The notes under the pieces are model-generated. The model made no database searches and had not been told where the DNA came from. It was given only the letters and a program-made list of their open reading frames with translations. From Streptomyces sp. NRRL S-118 (GTDB lineage: Bacteria; Actinomycetota; Actinomycetes; Streptomycetales; Streptomycetaceae): a DNA stretch of 64,000 bases. Positions 49,499 through 58,620 of this stretch are shown one piece after another. Each line of letters begins with the position of its first letter. Within the stretch, counting starts at the first letter, position 1. The position numbers and the translations under genes were made by a program. The DNA is taken from NCBI RefSeq assembly GCF_000716335.1, contig NZ_KL591002.1, forward strand, positions 229,219 through 293,218, given 5' to 3'.

Positions 49499-50902
49499 TT
49501 GCGGGCCCATCACACCGCCTCGTACGCACCGCACGCACCGATCGGGGCGGGCCTCGCCCTGCGCGGCCGGACAGCGGGACCGCGCCGGCCCCCCACCGCG
49601 CTCAAGGGGGGCCGGCTCCGCAGGGTCCCCGCTCCGCGCCCGCCGCGCGGCAGCACGGTGCGCGGCTGGTACGAGCGGGCGCGCCGGGCCTGGGACCGGC
49701 CCCTGACGGCGTACTACGTGATCCTCGGCGCCAGCCTGCTGATCACGGTCCTGGGGCTGGTGATGGTCTACTCGGCGTCCCAGATCAAGGCGCTGGAGCT
49801 GTCGCTGTCCGACACGTACTTCTTCCGCAAGCAGTTCCTCGCGGCCGCCATCGGGACCGGGCTGCTGCTCTTCGCCTCCCGCGTGCCGGCCAACCTGCAC
49901 CGCGCGCTGGCGTACCCGCTGCTCGTGGGGACCGTCTTCCTGATGGTGCTCGTCCAGATCCCCGGGATAGGGCATTCCGTCAACGGCAACCAGAACTGGA
50001 TCTACCTGGGCGGGCCCTTCCAGCTCCAGCCCAGCGAGTTCGGCAAGCTCGCCCTGATCCTGTGGGGCGCCGACCTGCTCGCCCGCAAGCAGGACAAGCG
50101 GCTGCTGACCCAGTGGAAGCACATGCTGGTGCCGCTGGTGCCGGTCGCGTTCCTGCTGCTCGGGCTGATCATGCTCGGCGGCGACATGGGCACCGCGATC
50201 ATCCTCACCGCCATCCTCTTCGGCCTGCTGTGGCTGGCCGGCGCTCCCACCCGGATGTTCGTGGGCGTCCTGACCGTGGCCGCCGCGATCGGCGTGATGC
50301 TCATCAGGACCAGCGGCAACCGCATGGCCCGGCTCGCCTGCATCGGCGCCACCGAGCCCGGCCCCGGGGACTCGTGCTGGCAGGCGGTGCACGGCATCTA
50401 TGCTCTGGCGTCGGGCGGATGGTTCGGTTCGGGCCTCGGTGCCAGTGTGGAAAAATGGGGGCAACTCCCCGAACCGCACACCGACTTCATCTTCGCCATC
50501 ACCGGGGAGGAACTGGGGCTGGCGGGGACGCTGTCGGTACTCGCCCTGTTCGCGGCTCTAGGCTATGCGGGTATCCGCGTGGCCGGACGCACGGAGGACC
50601 CCTTCGTGAGGTACGCCGCGGGAGGTGTGACCACCTGGATCACGGCCCAGGCCGTGGTCAACATCGGTGCGGTGCTCGGCCTGCTGCCGATCGCCGGTGT
50701 CCCCCTCCCGCTGTTCTCCTACGGGGGTTCCGCCCTGCTGCCGACCATGTTCGCCGTCGGTCTGCTGATCGCCTTCGCGCGAGAGGAGCCTGCGGCGAGA
50801 GCGGCCCTGGCCATGCGCCAGCCCGTGTTCGGCAAGAGGGCCGGGGTGAGTTGGAAGTCGATGCGACGGCGCGTCAAGAAGCGTCCGTCCGGAGAGCGGT
50901 GA
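49499..50902 (+). CDS. ftsW: FtsW, septal peptidoglycan glycosyltransferase (SEDS family)
   Basis: A 467-residue SEDS membrane protein with about ten helices. A ~60-residue basic cytoplasmic start precedes TAYYVILGASLLITVLGLVM; later motifs are NGNQNWIYLGGPFQLQPSEFGK (NWIYLGGPFQLQPSEFGK), LIMLGGDMGTA, GLGASVEKWGQLPEPHTDFI and FSYGGSALLP. It polymerises glycan strands with FtsI. TTG 49499 was chosen because GGAGGGGA lies 8-9 nt upstream; GTG 49659 is a shorter option. Confidence 0.9.
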   Translation: MRAHHTASYAPHAPIGAGLALRGRTAGPRRPPTALKGGRLRRVPAPRPPRGSTVRGWYERARRAWDRPLTAYYVILGASLLITVLGLVMVYSASQIKALELSLSDTYFFRKQFLAAAIGTGLLLFASRVPANLHRALAYPLLVGTVFLMVLVQIPGIGHSVNGNQNWIYLGGPFQLQPSEFGKLALILWGADLLARKQDKRLLTQWKHMLVPLVPVAFLLLGLIMLGGDMGTAIILTAILFGLLWLAGAPTRMFVGVLTVAAAIGVMLIRTSGNRMARLACIGATEPGPGDSCWQAVHGIYALASGGWFGSGLGASVEKWGQLPEPHTDFIFAITGEELGLAGTLSVLALFAALGYAGIRVAGRTEDPFVRYAAGGVTTWITAQAVVNIGAVLGLLPIAGVPLPLFSYGGSALLPTMFAVGLLIAFAREEPAARAALAMRQPVFGKRAGVSWKSMRRRVKKRPSGER

Positions 50903-50908
50903 ATTTCG

Positions 50909-52003
50909 GTGCATGTCGTACTCGCCGGTGGGGGGACCGCCGGCCACATCGAGCCCGCGCTCGCCCTCGCGGACGCCCTGCGCAGGCAGGACCCGACCGT
51001 GGGGATCACGGCCCTCGGTACGGAGCGGGGTCTGGAGACCCGGCTCGTACCGGAGCGGGGCTACGAGCTGGCGCTCATCCCCGCCGTCCCGCTGCCCCGC
51101 AAGCCCACACCCGAGCTGATCACCGTCCCCGGGCGGCTGCGCGGCACGATCAAGGCCGCCGAGCAGATCCTGGAGCGCACCAAGGCCGACTGCGTGGTCG
51201 GCTTCGGCGGTTACGTGGCTCTGCCCGGCTATCTGGCGGCCAAACGGCTCGGTGTGCCGATCGTGGTCCACGAGGCGAACGCCCGGCCGGGCCTCGCCAA
51301 CAAGATCGGTTCGCGGTACGCGGCCGGGGTCGGTGTCGCCACCCCGGACAGCAAGCTCCGCGGCGCCCGCTACATCGGCATCCCGCTGCGGCACACCATC
51401 GCCACGCTCGACCGCGCCCGGGTCCGCCCGGAGGCGCGCGCGGCCTTCGGCCTCGACCCGAACCTGCCGACGCTGCTGGTCTCCGGCGGCTCGCAGGGCG
51501 CCCGCCGCCTCAACGAGGTGGTCCAGCAGGTCGCCCCGGTGCTCCAGCGCTCCGGCATCCAGATCCTGCACGCGGTCGGCCCGAAGAACGAACTGCCGCA
51601 CGTCGACAACATGCCGGGTATGCCCCCGTACATCCCGGTATCGTATGTGGACCGGATGGACCTCGCCTACGCGGCGGCGGACATGATGCTCTGCCGCGCG
51701 GGTGCGATGACCGTCGCCGAGCTCTCCGCCGTCGGGCTGCCCGCCGCGTACGTGCCGCTGCCGATCGGCAACGGCGAACAGCGGCTCAACGCCCAGCCGG
51801 TGGTCAAGGCCGGCGGCGGCCTGCTGGTCGACGACGCGGAGCTGACCCCCGAGTGGGTCCAGGGCAATGTCCTGCCCGTGCTCTCCGACCCGCACCGGCT
51901 GTACGAGATGTCCCGGGCCGCGAGCGAGTTCGGCCGCCGGGACGCCGACCAGCTGCTCGTCGGCATGGTCTACGAGGCGATCGCGGCGCGCCACAGGGCG
52001 TAG
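50909..52003 (+). CDS. murG: UDP-GlcNAc:lipid I N-acetylglucosaminyltransferase
   Basis: Makes lipid II from lipid I on the inner membrane face. The 364-residue GT-B enzyme has the G loop VLAGGGTAGHIEPALALA, VGFGGYVALPGYLAA, VVHEANARPG, LLVSGGSQGARRLNEV and the UDP-GlcNAc site CRAGAMTVAELSAVGLPA. GTG 50909 starts 6 bp after ftsW. Confidence 0.96.
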   Translation: MHVVLAGGGTAGHIEPALALADALRRQDPTVGITALGTERGLETRLVPERGYELALIPAVPLPRKPTPELITVPGRLRGTIKAAEQILERTKADCVVGFGGYVALPGYLAAKRLGVPIVVHEANARPGLANKIGSRYAAGVGVATPDSKLRGARYIGIPLRHTIATLDRARVRPEARAAFGLDPNLPTLLVSGGSQGARRLNEVVQQVAPVLQRSGIQILHAVGPKNELPHVDNMPGMPPYIPVSYVDRMDLAYAAADMMLCRAGAMTVAELSAVGLPAAYVPLPIGNGEQRLNAQPVVKAGGGLLVDDAELTPEWVQGNVLPVLSDPHRLYEMSRAASEFGRRDADQLLVGMVYEAIAARHRA

Positions 52004-52027
52004 GAGCAGCCGCAGGAGGCAGGGAGC

Positions 52028-52840
52028 ATGGCCGGACCGACGACGACCGCCGCCCAGCGGGGCGCCCGCAGGACCAACGGCACGTCGTCGGCCCGGTCCC
52101 GGCCCTCCCGTCCGGGGCCGCGGGGCGGCCGCACGCGCCTGCCCTCGCCCCGGACCGTCCTGGTGGTCCTGGCCGCCCTCGCCCTCGTCGCCTCGACCGT
52201 CTGGGTGCTCTACGGCTCGAAGTGGCTGCGGGTCCGGGACGTCACCGTCTCCGGCACCCGGGTCCTGGCGCCGGCCCGGGTCGAGGCGGTCGCGGCAGTG
52301 CCGCTGGGCTCGCCGCTCGCCTCGGTGGACACCGATGCCATCGCCGAGCGCCTGCGGCGCGAGCTGCCCAGGATCGACTCCGTGGACGTCGTCCGCTCCT
52401 GGCCGGACGGGATCGCCCTCGAAGTGACCGAGCGCAAGCCCGTCCTGCTGCTGGAGCAGGGCACGAAGTTCGTGGAAGTGGACCGGAAGGGTGTGCGTTT
52501 CGCCACGGTCGACCGGCAGCCGCGCGGTGTCCCCCTGCTCCGGCTGACGGCCGATCAGTCCCCGAGCCTGCGCCGCTTCGACACCGAACGGCTCATCCGG
52601 GAGGCGGTGGGAGTGGCCGGCGAGCTCCCGGCCGCGGTGGCCAGGGACACCCGGATCGTCGGCGTCCGCTCGTACGACTCCATCACCCTGGAGCTGACCC
52701 GGAACCGGACGGTCGTGTGGGGGAGCGGCGAGGCCGGCGAGGCGAAAGCGCGTGCGCTCACCGCACTCATGAAAGCATCCCCCAAAGCGGGGCACTTCGA
52801 CGTGAGTGCACCCACAGCGCCCGCCGCGTCGCGGAGTTGA
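52028..52840 (+). CDS. ftsQ: cell division protein FtsQ
   Basis: A 270-residue bitopic divisome protein. It has an Arg/Ser/Pro-rich cytoplasmic part, one helix (TVLVVLAALALVASTVWVLY), a POTRA domain (LRVRDVTVSGTRVLAPARVE...IDSVDVVRSWPDGIALEVTE) and a beta domain. It follows murG after 24 bp; no murC lies between them. The ftsZ promoter region begins after it. Confidence 0.92.
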   Translation: MAGPTTTAAQRGARRTNGTSSARSRPSRPGPRGGRTRLPSPRTVLVVLAALALVASTVWVLYGSKWLRVRDVTVSGTRVLAPARVEAVAAVPLGSPLASVDTDAIAERLRRELPRIDSVDVVRSWPDGIALEVTERKPVLLLEQGTKFVEVDRKGVRFATVDRQPRGVPLLRLTADQSPSLRRFDTERLIREAVGVAGELPAAVARDTRIVGVRSYDSITLELTRNRTVVWGSGEAGEAKARALTALMKASPKAGHFDVSAPTAPAASRS

Positions 52841-53118
52841 CGCACATATGCCCTGGCCAGCACCCTGGTTGGTCAGCGCTATGGGTGATCACATAGGGTG
52901 AAAAGAAAAACGGGAGGTTCGGCGTGTTCGTTGAACGTGCGCCACTTGTCGACTTAGTGTCCTGTTCGGAAGAGTCCAGCGAACAGAGACACTGGTAACC
53001 CTAAACTTCAACGTTAGGGTTTGGGTCGGCGTTTCGGACCGTCCCATCGGCATCCGTCGTCGCGGCGCGAGACCACCGCGAAGTGGCGACACGTAACTCG
53101 AGGCGAGAGGCCTTCGAC
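52841..53118 (+). promoter_or_regulatory. ftsZ promoter region
   Basis: This gene-free 278 bp should carry the ftsZ promoters. Visible elements: TTGAAC (52931-52936), 18-bp spacer, TAGTGT (52955-52960); three WhiA-type GACAC words (reverse complement at 52957-52961, direct at 52988-52992 and 53088-53092); and a perfect inverted repeat AACCCTAA (52997-53004) / TTAGGGTT (53014-53021) with a 9-bp spacer. WhiA activation of ftsZ in sporulating hyphae is known in Streptomyces. Confidence 0.6.
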
Positions 53119-54333
53119 GTGGCAGCACCGCAGAACTACCTCGCAGTCATCAAGGTCATCGGTGTCGGCGGCGGTGGTGTCAATGCCATCAACCGAATGA
53201 TCGAGGTCGGTCTCAAGGGCGTCGAGTTCATCGCCATCAACACCGACGCGCAAGCACTGTTGATGAGCGACGCCGACGTCAAGCTCGACGTCGGCCGCGA
53301 ACTCACCCGCGGCCTCGGGGCCGGAGCCAACCCGGCAGTCGGCCGCAAGGCGGCAGAGGACCACCGTGAGGAGATCGAGGAGGTCCTCAAGGGGGCCGAC
53401 ATGGTCTTCGTCACCGCCGGCGAAGGCGGCGGCACCGGCACCGGCGGCGCCCCCGTCGTCGCCAACATCGCGCGCTCCCTGGGCGCCCTGACGATCGGTG
53501 TGGTGACGCGGCCGTTCACCTTCGAGGGCCGGCGCCGCGCCAACCAGGCGGAGGACGGCATCGCCGAGCTCCGCGAAGAGGTCGACACCCTCATCGTCAT
53601 CCCGAACGACCGGCTGCTGTCCATCTCGGACCGCCAGGTCAGCGTGCTGGACGCCTTCAAGTCCGCCGACCAGGTGCTGCTGTCCGGCGTCCAGGGCATC
53701 ACCGACCTCATCACCACCCCGGGCCTCATCAACCTCGACTTCGCCGACGTCAAGTCGGTCATGTCCGAGGCGGGCTCCGCGCTCATGGGCATCGGCTCGG
53801 CCCGGGGCGACGACCGGGCGGTGGCGGCCGCCGAGATGGCGATCTCCTCGCCGCTCCTCGAAGCCTCCATCGACGGTGCCCGCGGCGTGCTGCTCTCCAT
53901 CTCCGGCGGGTCGGACCTCGGTCTCTTCGAGATCAACGAGGCCGCCCAGCTGGTCAGCGAGGCCGCCCACCCCGAGGCCAACATCATCTTCGGTGCGGTC
54001 ATCGACGACGCGCTCGGCGACGAGGTGCGGGTCACGGTCATCGCGGCCGGGTTCGACGGCGGGCAGCCGCCCGCGCGACGGGACAACATCCTCGGCGCCT
54101 CGTCCACCGCCAAGCGCGACGAGCCGGCCCCCGTGCAGCGCGACAGCTCCCGCTCCGTCGGCGGACTCGGCACCGTCCCGGTCCGTGAGGAGCCGCCGGC
54201 CGTCCCGGTCGAGCCGGCCCCGGTCGCGACCGACTCCCCGCTGTCCACGGTCAACCCGACGGCGGTGCCGCCGGCCCGCCCCTACCCGGACACCTCCGCC
54301 GAAGAGCTGGACGTCCCGGACTTCCTGAAGTGA
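53119..54333 (+). CDS. ftsZ: cell division protein FtsZ
   Basis: The tubulin-like GTPase that forms Z-rings, in Streptomyces mainly for vegetative cross-walls and sporulation ladders. The 404-residue protein has [20 protein letters not shown], the GTP signature [22 protein letters not shown], and an Asp-rich T7 region [12 protein letters not shown] Pro/Ala/Val-rich linker leads to the conserved tail DVPDFLK. GTG 53119 follows GAGAGG and gives the normal AAPQNYLA start. Confidence 0.97.
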   Translation: MAAPQNYLAVIKVIGVGGGGVNAINRMIEVGLKGVEFIAINTDAQALLMSDADVKLDVGRELTRGLGAGANPAVGRKAAEDHREEIEEVLKGADMVFVTAGEGGGTGTGGAPVVANIARSLGALTIGVVTRPFTFEGRRRANQAEDGIAELREEVDTLIVIPNDRLLSISDRQVSVLDAFKSADQVLLSGVQGITDLITTPGLINLDFADVKSVMSEAGSALMGIGSARGDDRAVAAAEMAISSPLLEASIDGARGVLLSISGGSDLGLFEINEAAQLVSEAAHPEANIIFGAVIDDALGDEVRVTVIAAGFDGGQPPARRDNILGASSTAKRDEPAPVQRDSSRSVGGLGTVPVREEPPAVPVEPAPVATDSPLSTVNPTAVPPARPYPDTSAEELDVPDFLK

Positions 54334-54342
54334 CCGTGTGAC

Positions 54343-55074
54343 GTGATAGGACAGCGCGACACCGTGAACGGCGCGCACTTCGCCTTCACCGACAGGTGGG
54401 GCGGGGTGAGCGCCGTTCCGTACGAAGAGCTCAACCTCGGCGGGGCGGTCGGGGACGACCCCGCCGCCGTGCGGACCAACCGCCGGCGCGTGGCCGGTGC
54501 GCTGGGGCTCGACCCGGAGCGGGTCGTCTGGATGAACCAGGTCCACGGCCGGGACGTCGCCGTGGTCGACGGGCCCTGGCCCGCGGACCGGGAGGTCCCT
54601 CCCGTGGACGGCGTGGTCACCGCCCGGCGCGGGCTGGCGCTCGCCGTGCTCACCGCGGACTGCACCCCGGTGCTGCTCGCCGACCCGGTCGCGGGTGTGG
54701 TGGGCGCGGCCCACGCGGGGCGCCCCGGGATGGTCGCGGGCGTGGTGCCCGCCGCCGTCGAGGCCATGATCGCGCTCGGCGCCGAACCGTCCCGCATCAC
54801 CGCCCGGACCGGCCCGGCTGTCTGCGGGCGGTGCTACGAGGTCCCGGAGGCCATGCGCGCGGAGGTCGCCGCCGTCGTACCGGAGGCGCACTCGGAGACG
54901 AGTTGGGGCACTCCGGCCGTGGACGTCACTGCCGGCGTACTCGCGCAGCTCGACGCGCTGGGGGTGTGCGACCGGCGCGCGTCGGAGATCTGCACGCGTG
55001 AATCGCGCGACCACTACTCGTACCGCCGCGACCGCACCACCGGGCGGCTCGCCGGATATGTCTGGCTGGACTGA
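54343..55074 (+). CDS. pgeF: PgeF/YlmD family peptidoglycan editing factor (laccase-domain protein)
   Basis: A 243-residue DUF152/YfiH-fold protein. Motifs: NLGGAVGDDPAAVRTNRRRV, WMNQVHGRDV (His), LTADCTPVLLAD (Cys), GAAHAGRPGMVAGV (His), and FTRESRDHYSYRRD-like CTRESRDHYSYRRD. In E. coli, PgeF removes wrongly incorporated residues from UDP-MurNAc precursors; members were once called polyphenol oxidases. GTG 54343 lies 9 bp after ftsZ, with a weak ribosome site. Confidence 0.88.
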   Translation: MIGQRDTVNGAHFAFTDRWGGVSAVPYEELNLGGAVGDDPAAVRTNRRRVAGALGLDPERVVWMNQVHGRDVAVVDGPWPADREVPPVDGVVTARRGLALAVLTADCTPVLLADPVAGVVGAAHAGRPGMVAGVVPAAVEAMIALGAEPSRITARTGPAVCGRCYEVPEAMRAEVAAVVPEAHSETSWGTPAVDVTAGVLAQLDALGVCDRRASEICTRESRDHYSYRRDRTTGRLAGYVWLD

Positions 55075-55080
55075 TACCTC

Positions 55081-55800
55081 ATGACGGACCGCAAGACTCA
55101 GCTCGCCGAGAACCTGGCGCGAGTGGAGGAACGAATCTCTGCAGCGTGCGAGGCCGCCGGACGCAAGCGGGAGGACGTGACCCTGATCGTGGTCACCAAG
55201 ACCTACCCGGCGAGCGACGTGCGGCTGCTGCACGAGCTGGGCATCCGGCACGTCGCCGAGAACCGCGACCAGGACGCGGCTCCCAAGGCGGCCGCCTGCG
55301 CGGATCTCGATCTGACCTGGCACTTCGTCGGTCAGCTTCAGACCAATAAAGTCCGTTCCGTAGCGAGTTATGCGCATCTGGTGCAGTCGATCGACCGACT
55401 GAAGCTGGTGACCGCACTGTCCGCCGCCGCCGTCCGCACCGGGCGCGAACTGGGGTGCCTCATCCAGGTCGCCCTCGACGCGGGGGCGGGCGAACGGGGG
55501 GAGCGGGGCGGGGTGGCTCCGGACGGCATCGAGGAGTTGGCCGGCGCGGTGGCGGCCGCGCCCGGGCTGCGGCTCGACGGACTCATGACGGTGGCGCCGC
55601 TGGCCGGCCCGTACGCCGGGCGCGAACGGGCGGCATTCGATCGGCTGATGGAATTCTCATCAAGCCTGCGCGCGGCCCATCCGGCTGCGAACATGGTGTC
55701 AGCAGGGATGAGTGCGGACCTCGAGGACGCCGTGGCGGCCGGAGCGACACATGTACGCATCGGTACGGCGGTACTCGGAGACCGACCCCGGCTCGGGTAA
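55081..55800 (+). CDS. yggS: YggS/PROSC-family pyridoxal phosphate homeostasis protein
   Basis: A 239-residue PLP-binding TIM-barrel protein (YlmE in dcw clusters). PLP Lys is K40 in VTLIVVTKTYPAS; other motifs are ENRDQDAAPKAA, WHFVGQLQTNKVR, LMTVAPLAGP and SAGMSADLEDAVAAGATHVRIG (MSADLEDAVAAGATHVRIG). It binds PLP without known catalysis. ATG 55081 lies 6 bp after pgeF. Confidence 0.92.
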   Translation: MTDRKTQLAENLARVEERISAACEAAGRKREDVTLIVVTKTYPASDVRLLHELGIRHVAENRDQDAAPKAAACADLDLTWHFVGQLQTNKVRSVASYAHLVQSIDRLKLVTALSAAAVRTGRELGCLIQVALDAGAGERGERGGVAPDGIEELAGAVAAAPGLRLDGLMTVAPLAGPYAGRERAAFDRLMEFSSSLRAAHPAANMVSAGMSADLEDAVAAGATHVRIGTAVLGDRPRLG

Positions 55801-55924
55801 CGTCGCGAAGCAAGTCGGACCACAGCAGAAAATATGGTCATTTCCGCCGAACAGCGGACAGGCCCAGTGGATCGCGGGCACGAGCTGACGTTGCCGATCC
55901 ACCACAGAGCGGAGGACTCAGAGC

Positions 55925-56542
55925 ATGGCCGGCGCGATGCGCAAGATGGCGGTCTACCTCGGCCTCGTGGAGGACGATGGGTACGACGGCCGGGGCTTCG
56001 ACCCCGATGACGACTTCGAACCCGAGCTGGAGCCGGAGCCCGAGCGGGACCGGCGGCGCCACTCGCAGCCCCCGCTCCAGGCGGAGCGGGAGGAACCGGT
56101 ACGTGTCGTACCGCAACCACCGGTCCAGCGGGAACCGGTTCCGCTTCCCGCTGAAAGCGGACGACCCGCCCGAATCGCCCCCGTGGCATCCATCACACCT
56201 GAACGTCCGAGCCTGGAGAAGAACGCACCGGTGATCATGCCCAAGGTCGTGTCCGAGCGGGAGCCCTACCGCATCACCACGCTGCACCCGCGGACCTACA
56301 ACGAGGCCCGTACCATCGGGGAACACTTCCGCGAGGGCACGCCTGTGATCATGAACCTCACGGAGATGGACGACACGGACGCGAAGCGACTTGTCGACTT
56401 TGCCGCCGGTCTGGTCTTCGGCCTGCATGGCAGCATTGAGCGAGTGACGCAGAAGGTGTTCCTGTTGTCGCCTGCTAACGTCGATGTCACGGCGGAGGAC
56501 AAGGCCCGCATCGCAGAGGGCGGATTCTTCAACCAGAGCTGA
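55925..56542 (+). CDS. sepF: cell division protein SepF
   Basis: A 205-residue FtsZ-ring-associated protein. An N-terminal membrane-targeting helix ([20 protein letters not shown]) and an acidic/Pro-rich linker precede the C-terminal SepF domain (about 108-195: [63 protein letters not shown]). In actinobacteria, SepF anchors FtsZ because FtsA is absent, as here. Confidence 0.94.
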   Translation: MAGAMRKMAVYLGLVEDDGYDGRGFDPDDDFEPELEPEPERDRRRHSQPPLQAEREEPVRVVPQPPVQREPVPLPAESGRPARIAPVASITPERPSLEKNAPVIMPKVVSEREPYRITTLHPRTYNEARTIGEHFREGTPVIMNLTEMDDTDAKRLVDFAAGLVFGLHGSIERVTQKVFLLSPANVDVTAEDKARIAEGGFFNQS

Positions 56543-56609
56543 GAGCACGACACCGGGAACGGCCGGCCGGGAGGCCGACGGACATGGCCAGGGGAGAGGG
56601 AAGCGCGGA

Positions 56610-56906
56610 ATGAGCGTCGCACTGCAGGTGATCTACATCGCTCTGATGTGCTTCCTCGTCCTGCTGTTTTTCCGGTTGGTCATGACATACGTCTTCCAGT
56701 TCGCCCGTTCATGGGAACCCGGCAAGGCGATGGTGGTCGTTCTTGAGGCCACCTACACTGTCACCGATCCACCACTGAAGCTTCTGCAGCGGTTCATCCC
56801 ACCGTTGCGTCTCGGGGGCGTGGCACTCGACCTGTCCTTCTTCGTTCTGATGATCATCGTCTACATCCTCCTCAACATCGTGGGTGGCTTCGCGATGAGG
56901 GTGTGA
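56610..56906 (+). CDS. YggT/YlmG-family membrane protein
   Basis: A 98-residue protein with two membrane helices ([20 protein letters not shown] and [20 protein letters not shown]) around the family segment [23 protein letters not shown] 56610 follows GGGGAGAGGGAAG. It sits between sepF and divIVA as in other Gram-positive dcw clusters; the exact role is unknown. Confidence 0.92.
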   Translation: MSVALQVIYIALMCFLVLLFFRLVMTYVFQFARSWEPGKAMVVVLEATYTVTDPPLKLLQRFIPPLRLGGVALDLSFFVLMIIVYILLNIVGGFAMRV

Positions 56907-56964
56907 GGGTTGTAGCGATTACGGTCCTGCCGACTGCCGACGACTACGTAGAGGTGAAGAAGAG

Positions 56965-58050
56965 ATGCCGCTGACCCCCGAGGACGTGCGGAACAAGCAG
57001 TTCACGACCGTCCGCCTCCGAGAAGGCTATGACGAGGACGAGGTCGATGCCTTCCTCGACGAGGTCGAAGCCGAGCTGACGCGCCTGCTCCGCGAGAACG
57101 AGGACCTGCGCGCCAAGCTGGCCGCTGCCACGCGCGCGGCCGCGCAGAACCAGCAGCAGCAGGGTATGCGCAAGCCGCCGGAGCAGCAGGACCGGCCCGT
57201 GGGTCCCGGCGCTCCCGTACCCGCCGGGATATCGGGTCCGCCGGTCCAGCAGCAGCCCCCGCAGATGGGTCCCCCCCAGCTGCCCGGTGGTGCTCCTCAG
57301 CTGCCGGCCGGTCCCAGCCACGGCGGCCCGCAGGGCCAGCACGGCCCCGGCCCCATGCAGGGCGGCCCGATGGGCGGCCCGATGGGCGGTCCCATGGGTG
57401 GCCCCATGGGGGGTCACGGCCCGCAGATGCCGCAGCCCGGTCAGGGCCCCGGCGGCGACAGCGCGGCCCGCGTCCTCTCCCTCGCCCAGCAGACCGCCGA
57501 CCAGGCGATCGCGGAGGCCCGTTCCGAGGCCAACAAGATCGTCGGCGAGGCCCGGTCGCGCGCCGAGGGTCTGGAGCGCGACGCCCGCGCCAAGGCGGAC
57601 GCCCTGGAGCGGGACGCGCAGGAGAAGCACCGCGTCGCGATGGGCTCGCTGGAGTCGGCCCGCGCCACGCTGGAGCGCAAGGTCGAGGACCTGCGCGGCT
57701 TCGAGCGCGAGTACCGCACGCGCCTGAAGTCGTACCTGGAGAGCCAGCTGCGCCAGCTGGAGACCCAGGCCGACGACTCGCTGGCCCCGCCGCGGACCCC
57801 GTCCGCCGCGCCGTCGCTGCCGCCGTCCCCGTCGATGGCGTCCGCGGGTGCGAGCGGCCCGTCGTACGGTGGCAACCAGACGATGGGCGGCAACCCGACG
57901 ATGGGCGGTGCCCCGTCGTACGGCGGCCAGCAGCAGATGTCGCCGGCGATGACCCAGCCGATGGCGCCGGTGCGTCCGCAGGCGCCGCAGCCGATGCAGC
58001 AGGCTCCGTCGCCGATGCGCGGCTTCCTCATCGACGAGGACGACAACTGA
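56965..58050 (+). CDS. divIVA: polar growth protein DivIVA
   Basis: Marks hyphal tips and branch points and directs tip growth; essential in Streptomyces. The 361-residue protein has the membrane-binding N-terminal domain ([39 protein letters not shown]) and a Pro/Gln/Gly-rich insert with four MGGP units. A long coiled coil follows ([20 protein letters not shown] onward to about residue 270), then a flexible Gln/Met/Pro-rich tail with [13 protein letters not shown] repeats. AGGTGAAGAAG precedes the ATG. Confidence 0.95.
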   Translation: MPLTPEDVRNKQFTTVRLREGYDEDEVDAFLDEVEAELTRLLRENEDLRAKLAAATRAAAQNQQQQGMRKPPEQQDRPVGPGAPVPAGISGPPVQQQPPQMGPPQLPGGAPQLPAGPSHGGPQGQHGPGPMQGGPMGGPMGGPMGGPMGGHGPQMPQPGQGPGGDSAARVLSLAQQTADQAIAEARSEANKIVGEARSRAEGLERDARAKADALERDAQEKHRVAMGSLESARATLERKVEDLRGFEREYRTRLKSYLESQLRQLETQADDSLAPPRTPSAAPSLPPSPSMASAGASGPSYGGNQTMGGNPTMGGAPSYGGQQQMSPAMTQPMAPVRPQAPQPMQQAPSPMRGFLIDEDDN

Positions 58051-58097
58051 CGGGGGCGGTCACGCGATGACCGCGTAGCCGTCGGCCGGCAGGCTGT

Positions 58098-58140
58098 AGG
58101 GCCGGGGCCCGGGACACATGTCCCGGGCCCCGGCCCTTTG
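58098..58140 (+). terminator. terminator of the dcw cluster
   Basis: A 19-bp GC-rich stem (58098-58116 with 58119-58137) with a minimal loop, followed by TTTG, 48 bp after divIVA. This is the first strong terminator after rsmH, so divIVA is the end of the cluster. Confidence 0.85.
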
Positions 58141-58233
58141 CCATGGGGTGTGCGGGCCGGCCGCCGATCGCCGTCCGCCCGGGGGGGGGTGCCCCTATCT
58201 AGTTCATCAAGGTGCCGGGTTAGGTTGCTGGTG

Positions 58234-58620
58234 ATGCCGGCTGGGGAGGGAGATGCGGTGGGGGCGGCAGATGGAGGGCCGAAGGGGCGGCCCGTCGAAG
58301 AGTGGCGGGACGTCTATGACCTGCTGGCTGCCGTTCGGCAGCGGCCGAATGCATGGGTGCGAAACGGCTCATTGCAGGAACTGGCGGTGATGATGTTCGG
58401 CTACCACCTCGCCCTTCAGGTCCACGATGTCCACGAGGTGTTCGAGTTCCACCGTGGAAGTGGAGGGTTTGCCTCTTGGCTCAGCAGGACCCGTGGATGG
58501 TCGATGGCGACCGGGTGGGACGCTGCGATCACGGAAAACCTGCCTGGCGAACCTCCGCTTGAAGCCTTCTTCCGGCTCGTGGACGAGTACCGAGGGTTCG
58601 CAGGTCAGCAAGGGTTGTAA
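58234..58620 (+). CDS. small hypothetical protein
   Basis: A 128-residue protein with no recognised domain. Notable segments are WRDVYDLLAAVRQRPNAWVR, NGSLQELAVMMFGYHLALQV, GWSMATGWDAAI and PLEAFFRLVDEYRGF. Rich in Trp and acidic residues, it resembles the many small Streptomyces proteins that may be immunity-like, but I cannot support that. ATG 58234 follows TAGGTT by 7 nt; GTG 58258, behind GGGGAGGGAG, is an equally good start. It stands alone between the dcw terminator and an IS110 element. Confidence 0.55.
   Translation: MPAGEGDAVGAADGGPKGRPVEEWRDVYDLLAAVRQRPNAWVRNGSLQELAVMMFGYHLALQVHDVHEVFEFHRGSGGFASWLSRTRGWSMATGWDAAITENLPGEPPLEAFFRLVDEYRGFAGQQGL

Noticed and set aside
58181..58189. A run of nine G just after the dcw terminator
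   Set aside because: A single homopolymer without repeats nearby; it may reflect slippage or an assembly artefact.
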